Of a stretch of 64,000 bases of DNA, positions 17,470-25,708 are shown in pieces. This DNA is from DAHVFK01 sp035310985 (GTDB taxonomy: Bacteria; Pseudomonadota; Gammaproteobacteria; Burkholderiales; SG8-39). The notes beneath the pieces are model-generated. The model did no database searches. It saw nothing but the letters and a program-made list of their open reading frames with translations, and was not told the DNA's origin. Position numbers and translations under genes: made by a program. The stretch's first letter is position 1, and each line of letters opens with the position of its first letter. The stretch lies in contig DATGDH010000133.1 of the NCBI GenBank assembly GCA_035310985.1, forward strand, positions 45,912-109,911. Direction: 5' to 3'.

Positions 17470-18006
17470 ATGACCGCGATTTCGGGTGACGCGCTGGAGC
17501 GCGCTCGACGCGTGCGCCTGATGGTCTTCGACGTGGACGGCGTGATGACCGACGGGCGCCTGTGGTACGGCCCGGAGGGCGAGACGCTCAAGCAGTTTCA
17601 CTCGCACGACGGGCACGGGCTGAAGCTGCTCGCCGCGGGCGGCGTGGCGAGCGCGATCCTGAGCGGGCGAAGATCGGCCGCGGTCGAGCGGCGCGCGGCC
17701 GAGCTCGGCATCGCGCACGTGCTGCAGGGTATCGAGGACAAGCGCGCCGCGTGGGAGGCGCTCATCGCCCGCCTCGGCTTGCCGGCCGAAGCGACGGGCT
17801 ACGCCGGTGACGACGTCGTCGACCTGCCCGTGCTGAGCCGCTGCGGTTTCGCCTGCGCAACCCGTGAGGCGCCGCGCGCGGTGCGCGAGCGGGTGCACTA
17901 CGTGTGCGAGGCCCCGGCGGGCGGCGGCGCAGTGCGCGAGTTGTGCGAGCTGCTGCTGCGCGCACAGGGCACGCTCGATGCGGCGCTGGCAAGATACCTG
18001 GCGTGA
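17470..18006 (+). CDS. kdsC: 3-deoxy-D-manno-octulosonate 8-phosphate phosphatase
   Basis: 178 residues, HAD superfamily without cap, normal length for KdsC. The nucleophile motif is MVFDVDGVMTDG (both Asp residues near 20-22), and later YAGDDVVDLPVL carries the HAD motif IV acidic pair. The enzyme releases phosphate from KDO 8-phosphate in the cytoplasm and acts as a tetramer. It sits in the canonical kdsD-kdsC-lptC order; its stop is overlapped by the GTG of lptC (GTGA). Confidence 0.93.
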   Translation: MTAISGDALERARRVRLMVFDVDGVMTDGRLWYGPEGETLKQFHSHDGHGLKLLAAGGVASAILSGRRSAAVERRAAELGIAHVLQGIEDKRAAWEALIARLGLPAEATGYAGDDVVDLPVLSRCGFACATREAPRAVRERVHYVCEAPAGGGAVRELCELLLRAQGTLDAALARYLA

Positions 18007-18581
18007 GACTCTCGGCGACCGGGCTCTTTCCGCTCCTGCTGATGGTCTCGCTCGCCCTGCTCACCTATTGGCTCGAGCGCGCCGCGCGCGAAGAGCAGCC
18101 GGTGAGCACCATCAGGCGGCACGACCCCGATTACATCGTCGACAACTTCGTGATCACGACCTTCGACGCCAAGGGTGTGGCCGAATCTACGCTCTCGGCC
18201 GCGAAGATGCTACATTACCCGGACGACGACTCGACCGACCTGGTCGCGCCGCGCGTCATACAGACCAAGCCTGGCGAGCCGCGCATGACGCTCACCGCCG
18301 ACCGGGGAACGCTTTCCCACAGCGGCGACGAGGTGTTCCTGTTCGGCAACGTCACGCTGGTACGGGACGCTGACGCGAAGGAACCGCAGATGCGCTTGAA
18401 TACGAGCTTCCTTCATGTCGTCACGGCCAAGTCGCTGGCGCTCACGGATCGAGAGGTTACCGTCGTAGACGATCACCGCAGCCTGAGCGGGCGCGGCATG
18501 GAATACAACAACGAGCTGGGCGTGCTTCGCCTGCAGCACGATGTGCGCGCGAGCATCGAGTCCGCGAAGGCAGGCCGGTGA
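18003..18581 (+). CDS. lptC: LPS export protein LptC
   Basis: 192 residues from the GTG at 18003, which overlaps the kdsC stop. A single N-terminal helix (LFPLLLMVSLALLTYWLERA) anchors it in the inner membrane, and the periplasmic part is a beta-jellyroll type OstA-like fold with DYIVDNFVITTFDAKG near residue 42 and repeated beta patterns. LptC passes lipopolysaccharide from the LptB2FG extractor to LptA. Identity comes from length, topology and position directly before lptA and lptB. Confidence 0.9.
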   Translation: MRLSATGLFPLLLMVSLALLTYWLERAAREEQPVSTIRRHDPDYIVDNFVITTFDAKGVAESTLSAAKMLHYPDDDSTDLVAPRVIQTKPGEPRMTLTADRGTLSHSGDEVFLFGNVTLVRDADAKEPQMRLNTSFLHVVTAKSLALTDREVTVVDDHRSLSGRGMEYNNELGVLRLQHDVRASIESAKAGR

Positions 18582-19162
18582 GCGACATGCGCATGCGCCG
18601 CACCGCGCTGATGGCCGCCGCCTGCGCGGCGCTCGCCCTGCCTTGGTACGCGCCGCAGGCGCGCGCAGAAAAAGCCGATCGCGACAAGCCCACGCAGATC
18701 GAGTCCGACCACATGACCTCCGACGAGGTACGGCGCATGGCGATCTTCGAAGGCAACGTCGTGGTGACGCAGGGCACAATGACGGTGCGGGCCGATCGCA
18801 TCGTCGTGCGCCAGGACGTGGATCAGTTGCGCCACATCACCGCCACCGGCAATCCCGTACGCTTCCGTGAGAGGGCCGATGCCGCCGGCGGCAGGCCCGG
18901 CGCATGGATCGAAGGCCAGGCGCAGCGCGTCGAGATCGACGAACGCGACGAAAAGGTCGACCTGTTCGACAACGCGCGCGTGACGCGCGAGGGCGACGAA
19001 GTGCGCGGCGAGCATATCGCGCTCGATCAGCGCGCCGAATCGTTCTCGGTGAGCGGCGGCGCGCAGGCGCCCGAAGGAAGGGTGCGCGCGGTGATTCAGC
19101 CAAAGACGCAGGCTCCCGCGAGTCCCATGAAACCCGCCGAAGCCCCTGCCCCCTCGAAATGA
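18578..19162 (+). CDS. lptA: Periplasmic LPS transport protein LptA
   Basis: 194 residues. The GTG at 18578 overlaps the lptC stop; an ATG at 18587 is the alternative. A signal peptide ends at about ARA (residue 28), after which DKPTQIESDHMTSDEVRRMA and FEGNVVVTQGTMTVRADRI are the typical OstA/LptA beta-jellyroll motifs. LptA builds the periplasmic bridge for lipopolysaccharide. The tail is Pro/Ala/Lys rich. Its stop is overlapped by lptB (ATGA). Confidence 0.92.
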   Translation: MSDMRMRRTALMAAACAALALPWYAPQARAEKADRDKPTQIESDHMTSDEVRRMAIFEGNVVVTQGTMTVRADRIVVRQDVDQLRHITATGNPVRFRERADAAGGRPGAWIEGQAQRVEIDERDEKVDLFDNARVTREGDEVRGEHIALDQRAESFSVSGGAQAPEGRVRAVIQPKTQAPASPMKPAEAPAPSK

Positions 19163-19881
19163 GCCTGCTGCACGCCGAAAGCCTGCGCAAACGCTACAAG
19201 TCGCGCACCGTCGTCCACGACGTCTCGCTGGAGGTGTCGAGCGGCGAGGTGGTCGGGCTGCTCGGCCCGAACGGCGCGGGCAAGACGACCTGCTTCTACA
19301 TGATCGTCGGGCTCGCGGCGGCGGACGAGGGCCGCATCGAGCTCGATGGCCGCGACCTTACGCACCTTCCCATCCATCGCCGCGCGCGCCTGGGGATTTC
19401 ATACTTGCCGCAGGAAAACTCCGTCTTTCGAAAGCTCACGGTCGAGGAAAACGTGCAGGCGATCCTCGAGCTGCAGGGCCTCGCGATGGGCGAGCTCGAG
19501 CCGCGCCTGACCAACCTGCTCAAGGACCTGAACATCGCGCACTTGCGCAAGCACACCGCCCTGTCTCTCTCGGGCGGCGAGCGACGTCGCCTGGAGATCG
19601 CGCGCGCGCTCAGCACGCAGCCGTCGTTCATCCTTCTCGACGAGCCCTTCGCGGGCGTGGATCCCATCGCCGTGCTCGACATCCAGCGCATCATCCGTTT
19701 CCTCAAGGAACGCGACATCGGGGTGCTGATTACCGACCACAACGTGCGCGAGACGCTCGGCATCTGCGATCGCGCCTACATCATCAACGAGGGCAAGGTG
19801 CTCGCCTCCGGTCATCCCGAAGAAATTGTCTATAATGACAGCGTGCGCCGGGTCTACCTCGGCGAGAACTTCCGCATGTAG
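19159..19881 (+). CDS. lptB: LPS export ABC transporter ATP-binding protein LptB
   Basis: 240 residues from the ATG that overlaps the lptA stop. Walker A is GPNGAGKTT near residue 36, the signature LSGGERRRLEIARAL near 135 and Walker B FILLDEPFAGVDP near 155; the tail with SGHPEEIVYND and VRRVYLGENFRM is characteristic of LptB. It is the ATPase that drives lipopolysaccharide extraction with LptF and LptG, which are encoded elsewhere. Confidence 0.95.
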   Translation: MSLLHAESLRKRYKSRTVVHDVSLEVSSGEVVGLLGPNGAGKTTCFYMIVGLAAADEGRIELDGRDLTHLPIHRRARLGISYLPQENSVFRKLTVEENVQAILELQGLAMGELEPRLTNLLKDLNIAHLRKHTALSLSGGERRRLEIARALSTQPSFILLDEPFAGVDPIAVLDIQRIIRFLKERDIGVLITDHNVRETLGICDRAYIINEGKVLASGHPEEIVYNDSVRRVYLGENFRM

Positions 19882-19910
19882 CGCGCGAACCGCCGCGCTC
19901 CGCTCCAGAC

Positions 19911-21320
19911 ATGAAGCCGACTCTGCAGTTCCGGCTGTCACAGCACCTGACGCTCACGCCCCAGCTGCAGCAGTCCATCAAGCTGTTGCAGCTGTCCACG
20001 GTCGAGCTCAATCAGGAGATCGAGCGCCTGCTGATGGAGAATCCAATCCTCGAGCGCGAGGACGCGGAAGGGGAGGCGCCCGACGCGCCGCCCGTCGCGC
20101 GTGGGTCGGTCGACGAAGCGCCCGCCGCCGCTTCGGCCACCGACGCGCAGCCCGAGCCGCGCGAGGAATGGGGCGCTGAGCTCGCGTACTCGTCGCGGCA
20201 GGACGCGGAAGACGACGGCGACCGCAGCTTTTCCGCACCAGACACTCCGAGCCTGCGCGACCATCTGGTGGAGCAGCTGTCCCTCACCAACCTGGACAAG
20301 CGCGACCGCGCGCTGGTCGCAGTGCTTATCGACGCTCTGGACGACGACGGCTATCTCACGCAGAGCCTCGAGGACATCGCAGCGCTGCTTCCTCCCGAGG
20401 TCCAGGCCGGGGTCGAGGAGCTCGGCATCGCGCTGCGGCACCTGCAGAACTTCGACCCGGTCGGCGTCGGCGCGCGCTCGCCCGCCGAATGCCTCGCGCT
20501 GCAGATCCGCGCGGGCGGCACGGACGACCCGGTGCGCCGGCTCGCGCTCGAAATCTGCGAGCGACACCTCGAGCTGCTCGCGAGCCGCGATTATGTGCGC
20601 CTGAAAGCGGCGACCGGCGCGAGCGACGAAGCGCTGCGCGCTGCCCATCGCCTCATCCTCGCGCTCAACCCGCGCCCGGGCGCGGCATTCGCCGAGGTCG
20701 AGGCGCGCTACGTCGTGCCCGACGTGATCGTGCGCAAGCTACGTAACGTATGGCGCGCGAGCCTCAATCAGGAAGCGATGCCGCGCCTGCGCATCAATCG
20801 GCTGTATGCCGAGCTCGCCGGGCGGCGCAACGCCGGCAGCGCGCTGTCCTCGCAGATTCAGGAAGCGCGCTGGCTGATCAAGAACGTGCGGCAGCGCTTC
20901 GAGACCATCCTGCGCGTGTCGCAGGCGATCGTCGACCGGCAGCGCAACTTTTTCGAGCACGGCGAGATCGCGATGCGGCCGCTGGTGCTGCGCGAAATCG
21001 CCGAGACCCTCGGACTTCACGAGAGCACGATCTCGCGCGTGACGACCCAGAAGTACATGGCCACGCCGCGCGGCACTTTCGAACTGAAGTATTTTTTCGG
21101 CAGCCACGTCGCCACCGAGGCGGGTGGCGCGGCCTCGTCCACGGCGATCCGCGCCGCGATCAAGCAGCTGGTCGCCGGCGAGAACGCGAAAGCCCCGCTT
21201 TCGGACGCGCAAATCTCGCATATTCTCCGGCAACAGGGTATCGTCGTAGCGCGACGCACGATCGCGAAATACCGGGAATTACTGCAGATCCCTCCAGTCA
21301 ATCAGAGAAAGTCCCTCTAG
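19911..21320 (+). CDS. rpoN: RNA polymerase sigma-54 factor
   Basis: 469 residues. Region I is the glutamine/leucine-rich activator-interacting segment (QLSQHLTLTPQLQQSIKLLQ near residue 8), region II is acidic and variable (55-115), the core-binding region follows, and the C-terminus has the DNA-binding helix-turn-helix plus the RpoN box ARRTIAKYRELL (near residue 446). RpoN directs transcription of nitrogen, pilus and motility genes through activator ATPases. It lies in the standard lptB-rpoN-hpf-ptsN order. A sigma-54 type promoter is present in the same window in front of the pilin gene. Confidence 0.96.
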   Translation: MKPTLQFRLSQHLTLTPQLQQSIKLLQLSTVELNQEIERLLMENPILEREDAEGEAPDAPPVARGSVDEAPAAASATDAQPEPREEWGAELAYSSRQDAEDDGDRSFSAPDTPSLRDHLVEQLSLTNLDKRDRALVAVLIDALDDDGYLTQSLEDIAALLPPEVQAGVEELGIALRHLQNFDPVGVGARSPAECLALQIRAGGTDDPVRRLALEICERHLELLASRDYVRLKAATGASDEALRAAHRLILALNPRPGAAFAEVEARYVVPDVIVRKLRNVWRASLNQEAMPRLRINRLYAELAGRRNAGSALSSQIQEARWLIKNVRQRFETILRVSQAIVDRQRNFFEHGEIAMRPLVLREIAETLGLHESTISRVTTQKYMATPRGTFELKYFFGSHVATEAGGAASSTAIRAAIKQLVAGENAKAPLSDAQISHILRQQGIVVARRTIAKYRELLQIPPVNQRKSL

Positions 21321-21331
21321 GAGAAGAGAGA

Positions 21332-21655
21332 ATGAATCTCAACGTGAGTGGCCACCACGTAGAAGTGACCCCCGCGATACGTGACTACGTGCAGAGCAAG
21401 CTCGAGCGCATCAAACGGCACTTCGACCACGTCATCGACGCGCACGTAATCCTATCGGTCGGCAAGCTGCGCCAGAAGGCCGAGATCACCCTGCATGTGC
21501 GCGGCAAGGACCTGCACTGCGAGTGCGAGGACGGCGACCTGTACGCCGCGATCGACCTGCTGGTCGACAAGCTCGACCGCCAGGTGCTAAAGCACAAGGG
21601 CAAGGCCTATGACAAACCTCATGACGCCCTCAAGCACCACGAGGTGCGCTCCTAG
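21332..21655 (+). CDS. hpf: Ribosome hibernation promoting factor
   Basis: 107 residues from the ATG at 21332, preceded by a good ribosome site AGGAGA at 21319-21324. The sequence begins MNLNVSGHHVEVTPAIRDYV and contains KLRQKAEITLHVRGKDLHCE and DLYAAIDLLVDKLDRQV, the pattern of the short HPF/YfiA family. It binds the 30S decoding region and promotes inactive 100S ribosomes in stationary phase. It stands between rpoN and ptsN, the classical order. Confidence 0.93.
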   Translation: MNLNVSGHHVEVTPAIRDYVQSKLERIKRHFDHVIDAHVILSVGKLRQKAEITLHVRGKDLHCECEDGDLYAAIDLLVDKLDRQVLKHKGKAYDKPHDALKHHEVRS

Positions 21656-21667
21656 GTTCGCGTAAGC

Positions 21668-21673
21668 TATAAT
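21668..21673 (+). promoter_or_regulatory. Candidate -10 element for ptsN-hprK-rapZ
   Basis: A perfect TATAAT lies in the 50-base gap between hpf and ptsN, predicting a transcript start near 21680 and a leader of about 26 bases with GAGG seven bases before the ptsN ATG. No good -35 is found at the matching distance, so an activator or weak promoter is likely if it is used. Confidence 0.5.
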
Positions 21674-21705
21674 CCGCGCCCTCTGAAGCCCCCACCCCGC
21701 GAGGC

Positions 21706-22191
21706 ATGAGCCTAGTCGCGAAACTTCTGCCGACCGCGAACGTCGTGCTCGAGCTGTCCGTATCGAGCAAGAAGCGACTGTTCGAGCAGGTCGGCCTGCT
21801 ATTCGAGAACAACCACGGCATCGCGCGCAACCTGATATTCGACAGCCTGTTCGCGCGCGAGCGGCTCGGCTCGACGGCGCTCGGCCAGGGTGTCGCCATC
21901 CCGCACGGCCGCATCAAGGGGCTCAAGGAGGCGATCGGCGCATTCGTTAGGCTCGCCCAGCCGGTGCCGTTCGACGCACCCGACGGCAAGCCGGTCAACC
22001 TGGTGTTCGTCCTGCTGGTTCCCGAGCAGGCGACCGAGAAGCACCTGCAGATCCTGTCCGAGCTCGCCCAGATGTTCAGTGACAGGTCGTTGCGCGAATC
22101 GATGTCAGCGGCGCCCGATGCGGCCGCCCTGCACCAGATCGTCGCCGCCTGGGAGCCGGATGTTCCAGGTCAACGTCGCGCGGTTGCATGA
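21706..22191 (+). CDS. ptsN: Nitrogen PTS regulatory protein EIIA-Ntr
   Basis: 161 residues, one EIIA (PTS fructose/mannitol type 2) domain. The phospho-accepting His lies in GQGVAIPHGRIKGL (near residue 66), and VNLVFVLLVPEQATEKHLQIL is the conserved mid-domain stretch. It receives phosphate from NPr in the nitrogen-related phosphotransferase chain and acts by protein binding rather than sugar transport. The hprK gene starts inside its last 32 bases, implying coupled translation. Confidence 0.93.
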   Translation: MSLVAKLLPTANVVLELSVSSKKRLFEQVGLLFENNHGIARNLIFDSLFARERLGSTALGQGVAIPHGRIKGLKEAIGAFVRLAQPVPFDAPDGKPVNLVFVLLVPEQATEKHLQILSELAQMFSDRSLRESMSAAPDAAALHQIVAAWEPDVPGQRRAVA

Positions 22192-23092
22192 AGACAACCG
22201 CGAGGCGCTTTCCCTCGCGTGGATCGCGGGACGCGACGGAAGCGCAGCGCTGAGGCGCGACGCCGCGGCGGCGGCCGCGCTGATCGGCCACCTAAACCTC
22301 ACCCACCCGAACAGCATCCAGGTGCTCGGCGCTTACGAGGCGTCGATGCTCGCTGGCGGCGATCATGCCGCGCGTGCGCGCTTCGCGGCGCAACTGTGCG
22401 ACAGCGTGCCGGCTGCGCTCATTCTCGCCGACGGCGTAGGCGCCACCGAGGAGCTGCTCGAGAAGGCGGAAGCTGCGCACGTCCCGCTGTTCACCACACC
22501 GCTTCCCGCACCGAGGGTCATCGAGAAGCTCGCGCGCTACCTCGGCAAGGCGCTCGCGGATACGACCGAGCGGCACGGCGTAATGATGGACGTGCTCGGG
22601 CTGGGCGTGCTGATCACGGGCGATTCGGGTGTCGGCAAGAGCGAGCTGGGGCTGGAGCTCATCAGCCGCGGGCACGGCCTCGTTGCCGACGACGTCGTCG
22701 AGATCTCGCGCATCGCCGCCAACACCCTGGAGGGACGCTGTCCGCCCGTATTGCGCGATTTCATCGAGGTGCGCGGCCTCGGCCTGCTCGACGTGCGCAC
22801 CATCTTCGGCGAGACCGCGGTGCGCCCGAAGATGAAGCTGAAGCTGATCGTGCACCTGGAGAAGCCCGCGCCGCGAGGCCGCGACACCGCGGAGCGCCTG
22901 CCGCTCGCCGAGCTGTCCGAGGACATCCTCGGCGTCACGGTGCGCAAGGTCGTGATTCCCGTCGCCGCGGGGCGCAACCTTGCGGTGCTGCTCGAGGCGG
23001 CGGTGCGCAACTACATTCTGCAGCTGCGCGGCATCGACTCGATGGCGCAGTTCATGAAGCGCCAGAAGAAGGAAATCGACGGCGCGCCTTGA
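22160..23092 (+). CDS. hprK: HPr kinase/phosphorylase
   Basis: 310 residues from the ATG at 22160, overlapping ptsN by 32 bases. The catalytic domain has the P-loop GDSGVGKSEL near residue 154, the following acidic VADDVVEISR and the family signature FIEVRGLGLLDVRTIFG. The enzyme phosphorylates or dephosphorylates a serine of HPr-type proteins. In betaproteobacteria it belongs to the ptsN-hprK-rapZ cluster without a full sugar PTS. Confidence 0.94.
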   Translation: MFQVNVARLHEDNREALSLAWIAGRDGSAALRRDAAAAAALIGHLNLTHPNSIQVLGAYEASMLAGGDHAARARFAAQLCDSVPAALILADGVGATEELLEKAEAAHVPLFTTPLPAPRVIEKLARYLGKALADTTERHGVMMDVLGLGVLITGDSGVGKSELGLELISRGHGLVADDVVEISRIAANTLEGRCPPVLRDFIEVRGLGLLDVRTIFGETAVRPKMKLKLIVHLEKPAPRGRDTAERLPLAELSEDILGVTVRKVVIPVAAGRNLAVLLEAAVRNYILQLRGIDSMAQFMKRQKKEIDGAP

Positions 23093-23113
23093 GCGCGGAC
23101 CGCGCCCCGCGCC

Positions 23114-23971
23114 ATGCAACTCGTCCTGGTCAGCGGACTCTCCGGCTCGGGCAAGAGCATCGCCCTGAACGTGCTCGAGGACGTCGGCTACTACTGCGTG
23201 GACAATCTGCCGGCGACGCTGCTGCTCGACGTCGCCGACTTCTTCGCGGAGGCCGGCCATGAGCGCGTCGCGGTAAGCGTCGATGCGCGCAGCGCGGCGC
23301 TGCCGGCGTTGCCCGAGAACGTCGCCCAGCTCAAGGCGCGCGGCGTCGATTGCCGCGTGCTGTTCCTCGAGGCCACGCCGCAGACGCTGCTCAGGCGCTT
23401 TTCCGAGACCCGCCGGCGGCATCCGCTCACGCTCGGCGGGCTCACGCTCGCCGAGGCGATCGAGCGCGAGCGCACGCTGCTCGCCGGGGTCGCCGAGCTC
23501 GGCCACCGGGTGGACACCAGCGACATGCTGCCCCGGGTGCTGCAGAACTGGATCAAGGACCTCCTCGGCCTGGGCGGCGGCGCGCTCGCGCTACTTTTCG
23601 AATCGTTCGCATATCGCGACGGCATTCCCCTGGACGCGGACTGGGTGATCGACGCGCGCATGCTGCCCAACCCGCACTACGTCCCGGCGCTGCGCCCGCT
23701 CACCGGGCGCGATGCGCCGGTGGTGGCCTACCTCGAAGGCGACGAGGCCGTGCAGCGCCTGCTGGGCGACTTGCGCGCGTTCCTCGAGCGCTGGCTGCCC
23801 GACATCGCGCGCGAGAACCGCAGCTACGTCACCGTGGCGATCGGCTGCACCGGCGGGCGACACCGCTCGGTGTACCTCGCCGAGCGGCTCGCCGCCGCGT
23901 TCAGGACGCGCTGGAGCGTGCTGGTGCGCCATCGCGGGCTGGCGCGCGGCGACGCGGGGGAGACGCCCTGA
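23114..23971 (+). CDS. rapZ: RNase adapter protein RapZ
   Basis: 285 residues. The N-terminal P-loop is SGLSGSGKSIALNVLEDVGY (residues 8-27) followed by CVDNLP, and the C-terminal domain has the family motif IGCTGGRHRSVYLAERLA that binds regulators and RNA. In enterobacteria RapZ delivers GlmZ RNA to RNase E to tune glucosamine 6-phosphate synthesis; whether this RNA circuit exists here is unknown. The next gene appears to start with a CTG overlapping this stop codon. Confidence 0.94.
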   Translation: MQLVLVSGLSGSGKSIALNVLEDVGYYCVDNLPATLLLDVADFFAEAGHERVAVSVDARSAALPALPENVAQLKARGVDCRVLFLEATPQTLLRRFSETRRRHPLTLGGLTLAEAIERERTLLAGVAELGHRVDTSDMLPRVLQNWIKDLLGLGGGALALLFESFAYRDGIPLDADWVIDARMLPNPHYVPALRPLTGRDAPVVAYLEGDEAVQRLLGDLRAFLERWLPDIARENRSYVTVAIGCTGGRHRSVYLAERLAAAFRTRWSVLVRHRGLARGDAGETP

Positions 23972-24573
23972 AAGAGGCGGACCCGCGCGAAGTCGCGCTC
24001 TTCCCGCTGCGGGCCGTGCTCTTTCCGGGCGGCCTGCTCCCGCTGCGCATCTTCGAGCAGCGCTACATGGAGATGGCGAAAGACTGCCTGCGCGCGCAAC
24101 TGCCCTTCGGCGTCTGCCTGATCCGCTCGGGCGAGGAGGTGGGCGCGCCGGCCACCCCCGAGGACATCGGCTGCCTGGCGCACATCGTGCAGTGGGACAT
24201 GCAGCAGCTGGGCCTGCTGCAGGTCACCGTGCGCGGCGGGCAGCGCTTCCGCATTCTGGAGCGCTCCGTGGTGCAAAGCGACCTCGCCCGCGCGCGCATC
24301 GAGCTGCTGCCGGAGGAGCGCGACGCACCGCTGCCCGACGAGTTCCTCGGCTGCGCGCGGCTGCTGCGCCTGGTGATCGAAGAGCACGGCGCGCGCACCA
24401 TCGAGGCGCCCTTCCGCTTCGATTCCAGCTGCTGGGTCGGTGCCCGCCTGTGCGAGCTGCTGCCCGTGCCGCTCGCCGCCAAGCAACGGCTCATGGAGCT
24501 ATCGGACTGCCGCGAGCGGCTCGCCATCCTACAGAAGTTCCTCGAGCAGCACGGGCTGGTCACTCGCGCCTAG
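23968..24573 (+). CDS. Lon N-terminal (LON substrate-binding) domain protein with apparent CTG start
   Basis: About 201 residues forming a single LON domain: VALFPLRAVLFPGGLLPLRIFEQRYMEM pattern at the start, then FGVCLIRSGEEVG, and a helical C-terminal bundle; no AAA or protease domain follows. Such stand-alone LON proteins are common near rapZ and mutY in betaproteobacteria; the function is unknown. No ATG, GTG or TTG occurs in frame between the upstream sequence and the first conserved strand. The CTG at 23968, which overlaps the rapZ stop as CTGA and follows a GGGGGAG ribosome-site-like stretch (23956-23962), is the best start. It converges on mutY with a 14-base overlap. Confidence 0.75.
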   Translation: MKEADPREVALFPLRAVLFPGGLLPLRIFEQRYMEMAKDCLRAQLPFGVCLIRSGEEVGAPATPEDIGCLAHIVQWDMQQLGLLQVTVRGGQRFRILERSVVQSDLARARIELLPEERDAPLPDEFLGCARLLRLVIEEHGARTIEAPFRFDSSCWVGARLCELLPVPLAAKQRLMELSDCRERLAILQKFLEQHGLVTRA

Positions 24574-25603
24574 CGGCGATCTGCGCGAGCAGTTTCTTGA
24601 CCGGCGCCGGCGCCGCGGCGCCCTGCGCTTCGGCGAGCTCCAGCCACAGGCGCCCGGACTGCTCGGCATGCGGCGCGCGCTCGCGCAGAGCATAGACTAG
24701 CGGCCGGGCGCGCAGGCGAAAGTGGGTGAAGGCATGCTCGAGCGGCGCGAGCCGCTCGATGAGCCGCGCCTCGCAGCCGAGCGCCCGGCGACAATGTGCT
24801 TCCGCGCGCCTCCCGGAAACCTCCGGAAACGCCCATAGCCCGCCCCACAGTCCGGGGGCGGGGCGCCGCTCGAGCAGCACCCGCCCGGCGTCGAGCAATA
24901 CGAGCCAGGTGACGTCCTTGAGCGGCAGCGTGCGGCGCGGGCGCGCCCCAGGCAGCTCCGCGACACGCCCCTCGCGGCGCGCGACGCAGCGCGCCGCGAC
25001 GGGGCAGGCCTCGCAGCGCGGCCGCGCGCGCGTGCACACCGTCGCGCCGAGGTCCATCAGCGCTTGGGTGTAGCGCTCGATGCCGCGCGCGGGCAGCTGA
25101 GCTTCGGCGAGGCGCCACAGGCGCGCCTCCACCGCGCGCTGGCCAGGGAAGCCCTCGATCCCAAAGGCGCGCGCGAGCACTCGCTTCACGTTGCCATCCA
25201 GGATCGCGGCGCGCCGCCCGAACGCAAAGGCGGCGATCGCCGCGGCGGTCGAGCGCCCTACGCCGGGCAGCGCGCGCAGCCCCTCGACGTTGTCGGGGAA
25301 GCGCCCGCCGCGCTCCATGGCCACCAGGCGCGCGGCGCCATGCAGATTGCGCGCACGCGCGTAGTAGCCAAGTCCGCTCCACAGGCGCAGCACCTCCTCC
25401 TCGGGAGCACGTGCCAGCGCCCCGACGTCGGGAAAGCGCTCGAGGAAGCGCTCGTAGTAGGGAACGACCGTCTCCACCTGCGTCTGCTGCAGCATGACCT
25501 CGGACAGCCAGACGCGGTACGGATCGCGCGTTCCCTGCCACGGAAGGTCGTGGCGCCCGTGGGCGCGCTGCCAGGCGACGAGCGAAGTAGCGAATGGCGG
25601 CAC
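24560..25603 (-). CDS. mutY: A/G-specific adenine DNA glycosylase
   Basis: 347 residues, GTG start at 25603. The catalytic Glu35 lies in SEVMLQQTQV, the helix-hairpin-helix is LPGVGRSTAAAIAAFAFG (near 112) and the catalytic Asp136 is in AILDGNVKR. The iron-sulphur cluster ligands Cys190, 197, 200 and 206 follow the C-x6-C-x2-C-x5-C spacing. The C-terminal NUDIX-like domain has GLWGGLWAFPE and LEHAFTHFRL, which read 8-oxoguanine. It removes adenine mispaired with oxidised guanine. The 3' end overlaps the LON-domain gene on the other strand. Confidence 0.95.
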   Translation of the reverse strand: MPPFATSLVAWQRAHGRHDLPWQGTRDPYRVWLSEVMLQQTQVETVVPYYERFLERFPDVGALARAPEEEVLRLWSGLGYYARARNLHGAARLVAMERGGRFPDNVEGLRALPGVGRSTAAAIAAFAFGRRAAILDGNVKRVLARAFGIEGFPGQRAVEARLWRLAEAQLPARGIERYTQALMDLGATVCTRARPRCEACPVAARCVARREGRVAELPGARPRRTLPLKDVTWLVLLDAGRVLLERRPAPGLWGGLWAFPEVSGRRAEAHCRRALGCEARLIERLAPLEHAFTHFRLRARPLVYALRERAPHAEQSGRLWLELAEAQGAAAPAPVKKLLAQIAARRE

Positions 25604-25609
25604 GGGGCG

Positions 25610-25615
25610 ATTCTA
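25610..25615 (-). promoter_or_regulatory. Candidate -10 element immediately upstream of mutY
   Basis: TAGAAT (five of six consensus) on the minus strand ends seven bases before the mutY GTG. If used, transcription would begin at or within a few bases of the start codon, giving a leaderless or nearly leaderless message. No clear -35 was found. Confidence 0.35.
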
Positions 25616-25708
25616 ATCGGCGCGGAGCTTGCGTCGGTTTGACGCCGCCGGGCGAACGGGGCACCATTCGGCGGCCCCTCTTCCCGGGGCGCCTCCCCGC
25701 CAATACGC

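Noticed and set aside
19831..19836. Perfect TATAAT near the end of lptB as a possible rpoN promoter
   Set aside because: The bases encode the conserved LptB residues VYND, so the match can be explained by protein constraint; no -35 fits.
22292..23506. 404-codon minus-strand frame opposite hprK and rapZ
   Set aside because: Both genes on the plus strand are certain, and the shadow frame has random-looking composition.
25638..25668. TTGACG as -35 of a dppB promoter
   Set aside because: The -35 is good but no acceptable -10 is found 16-18 bases downstream.
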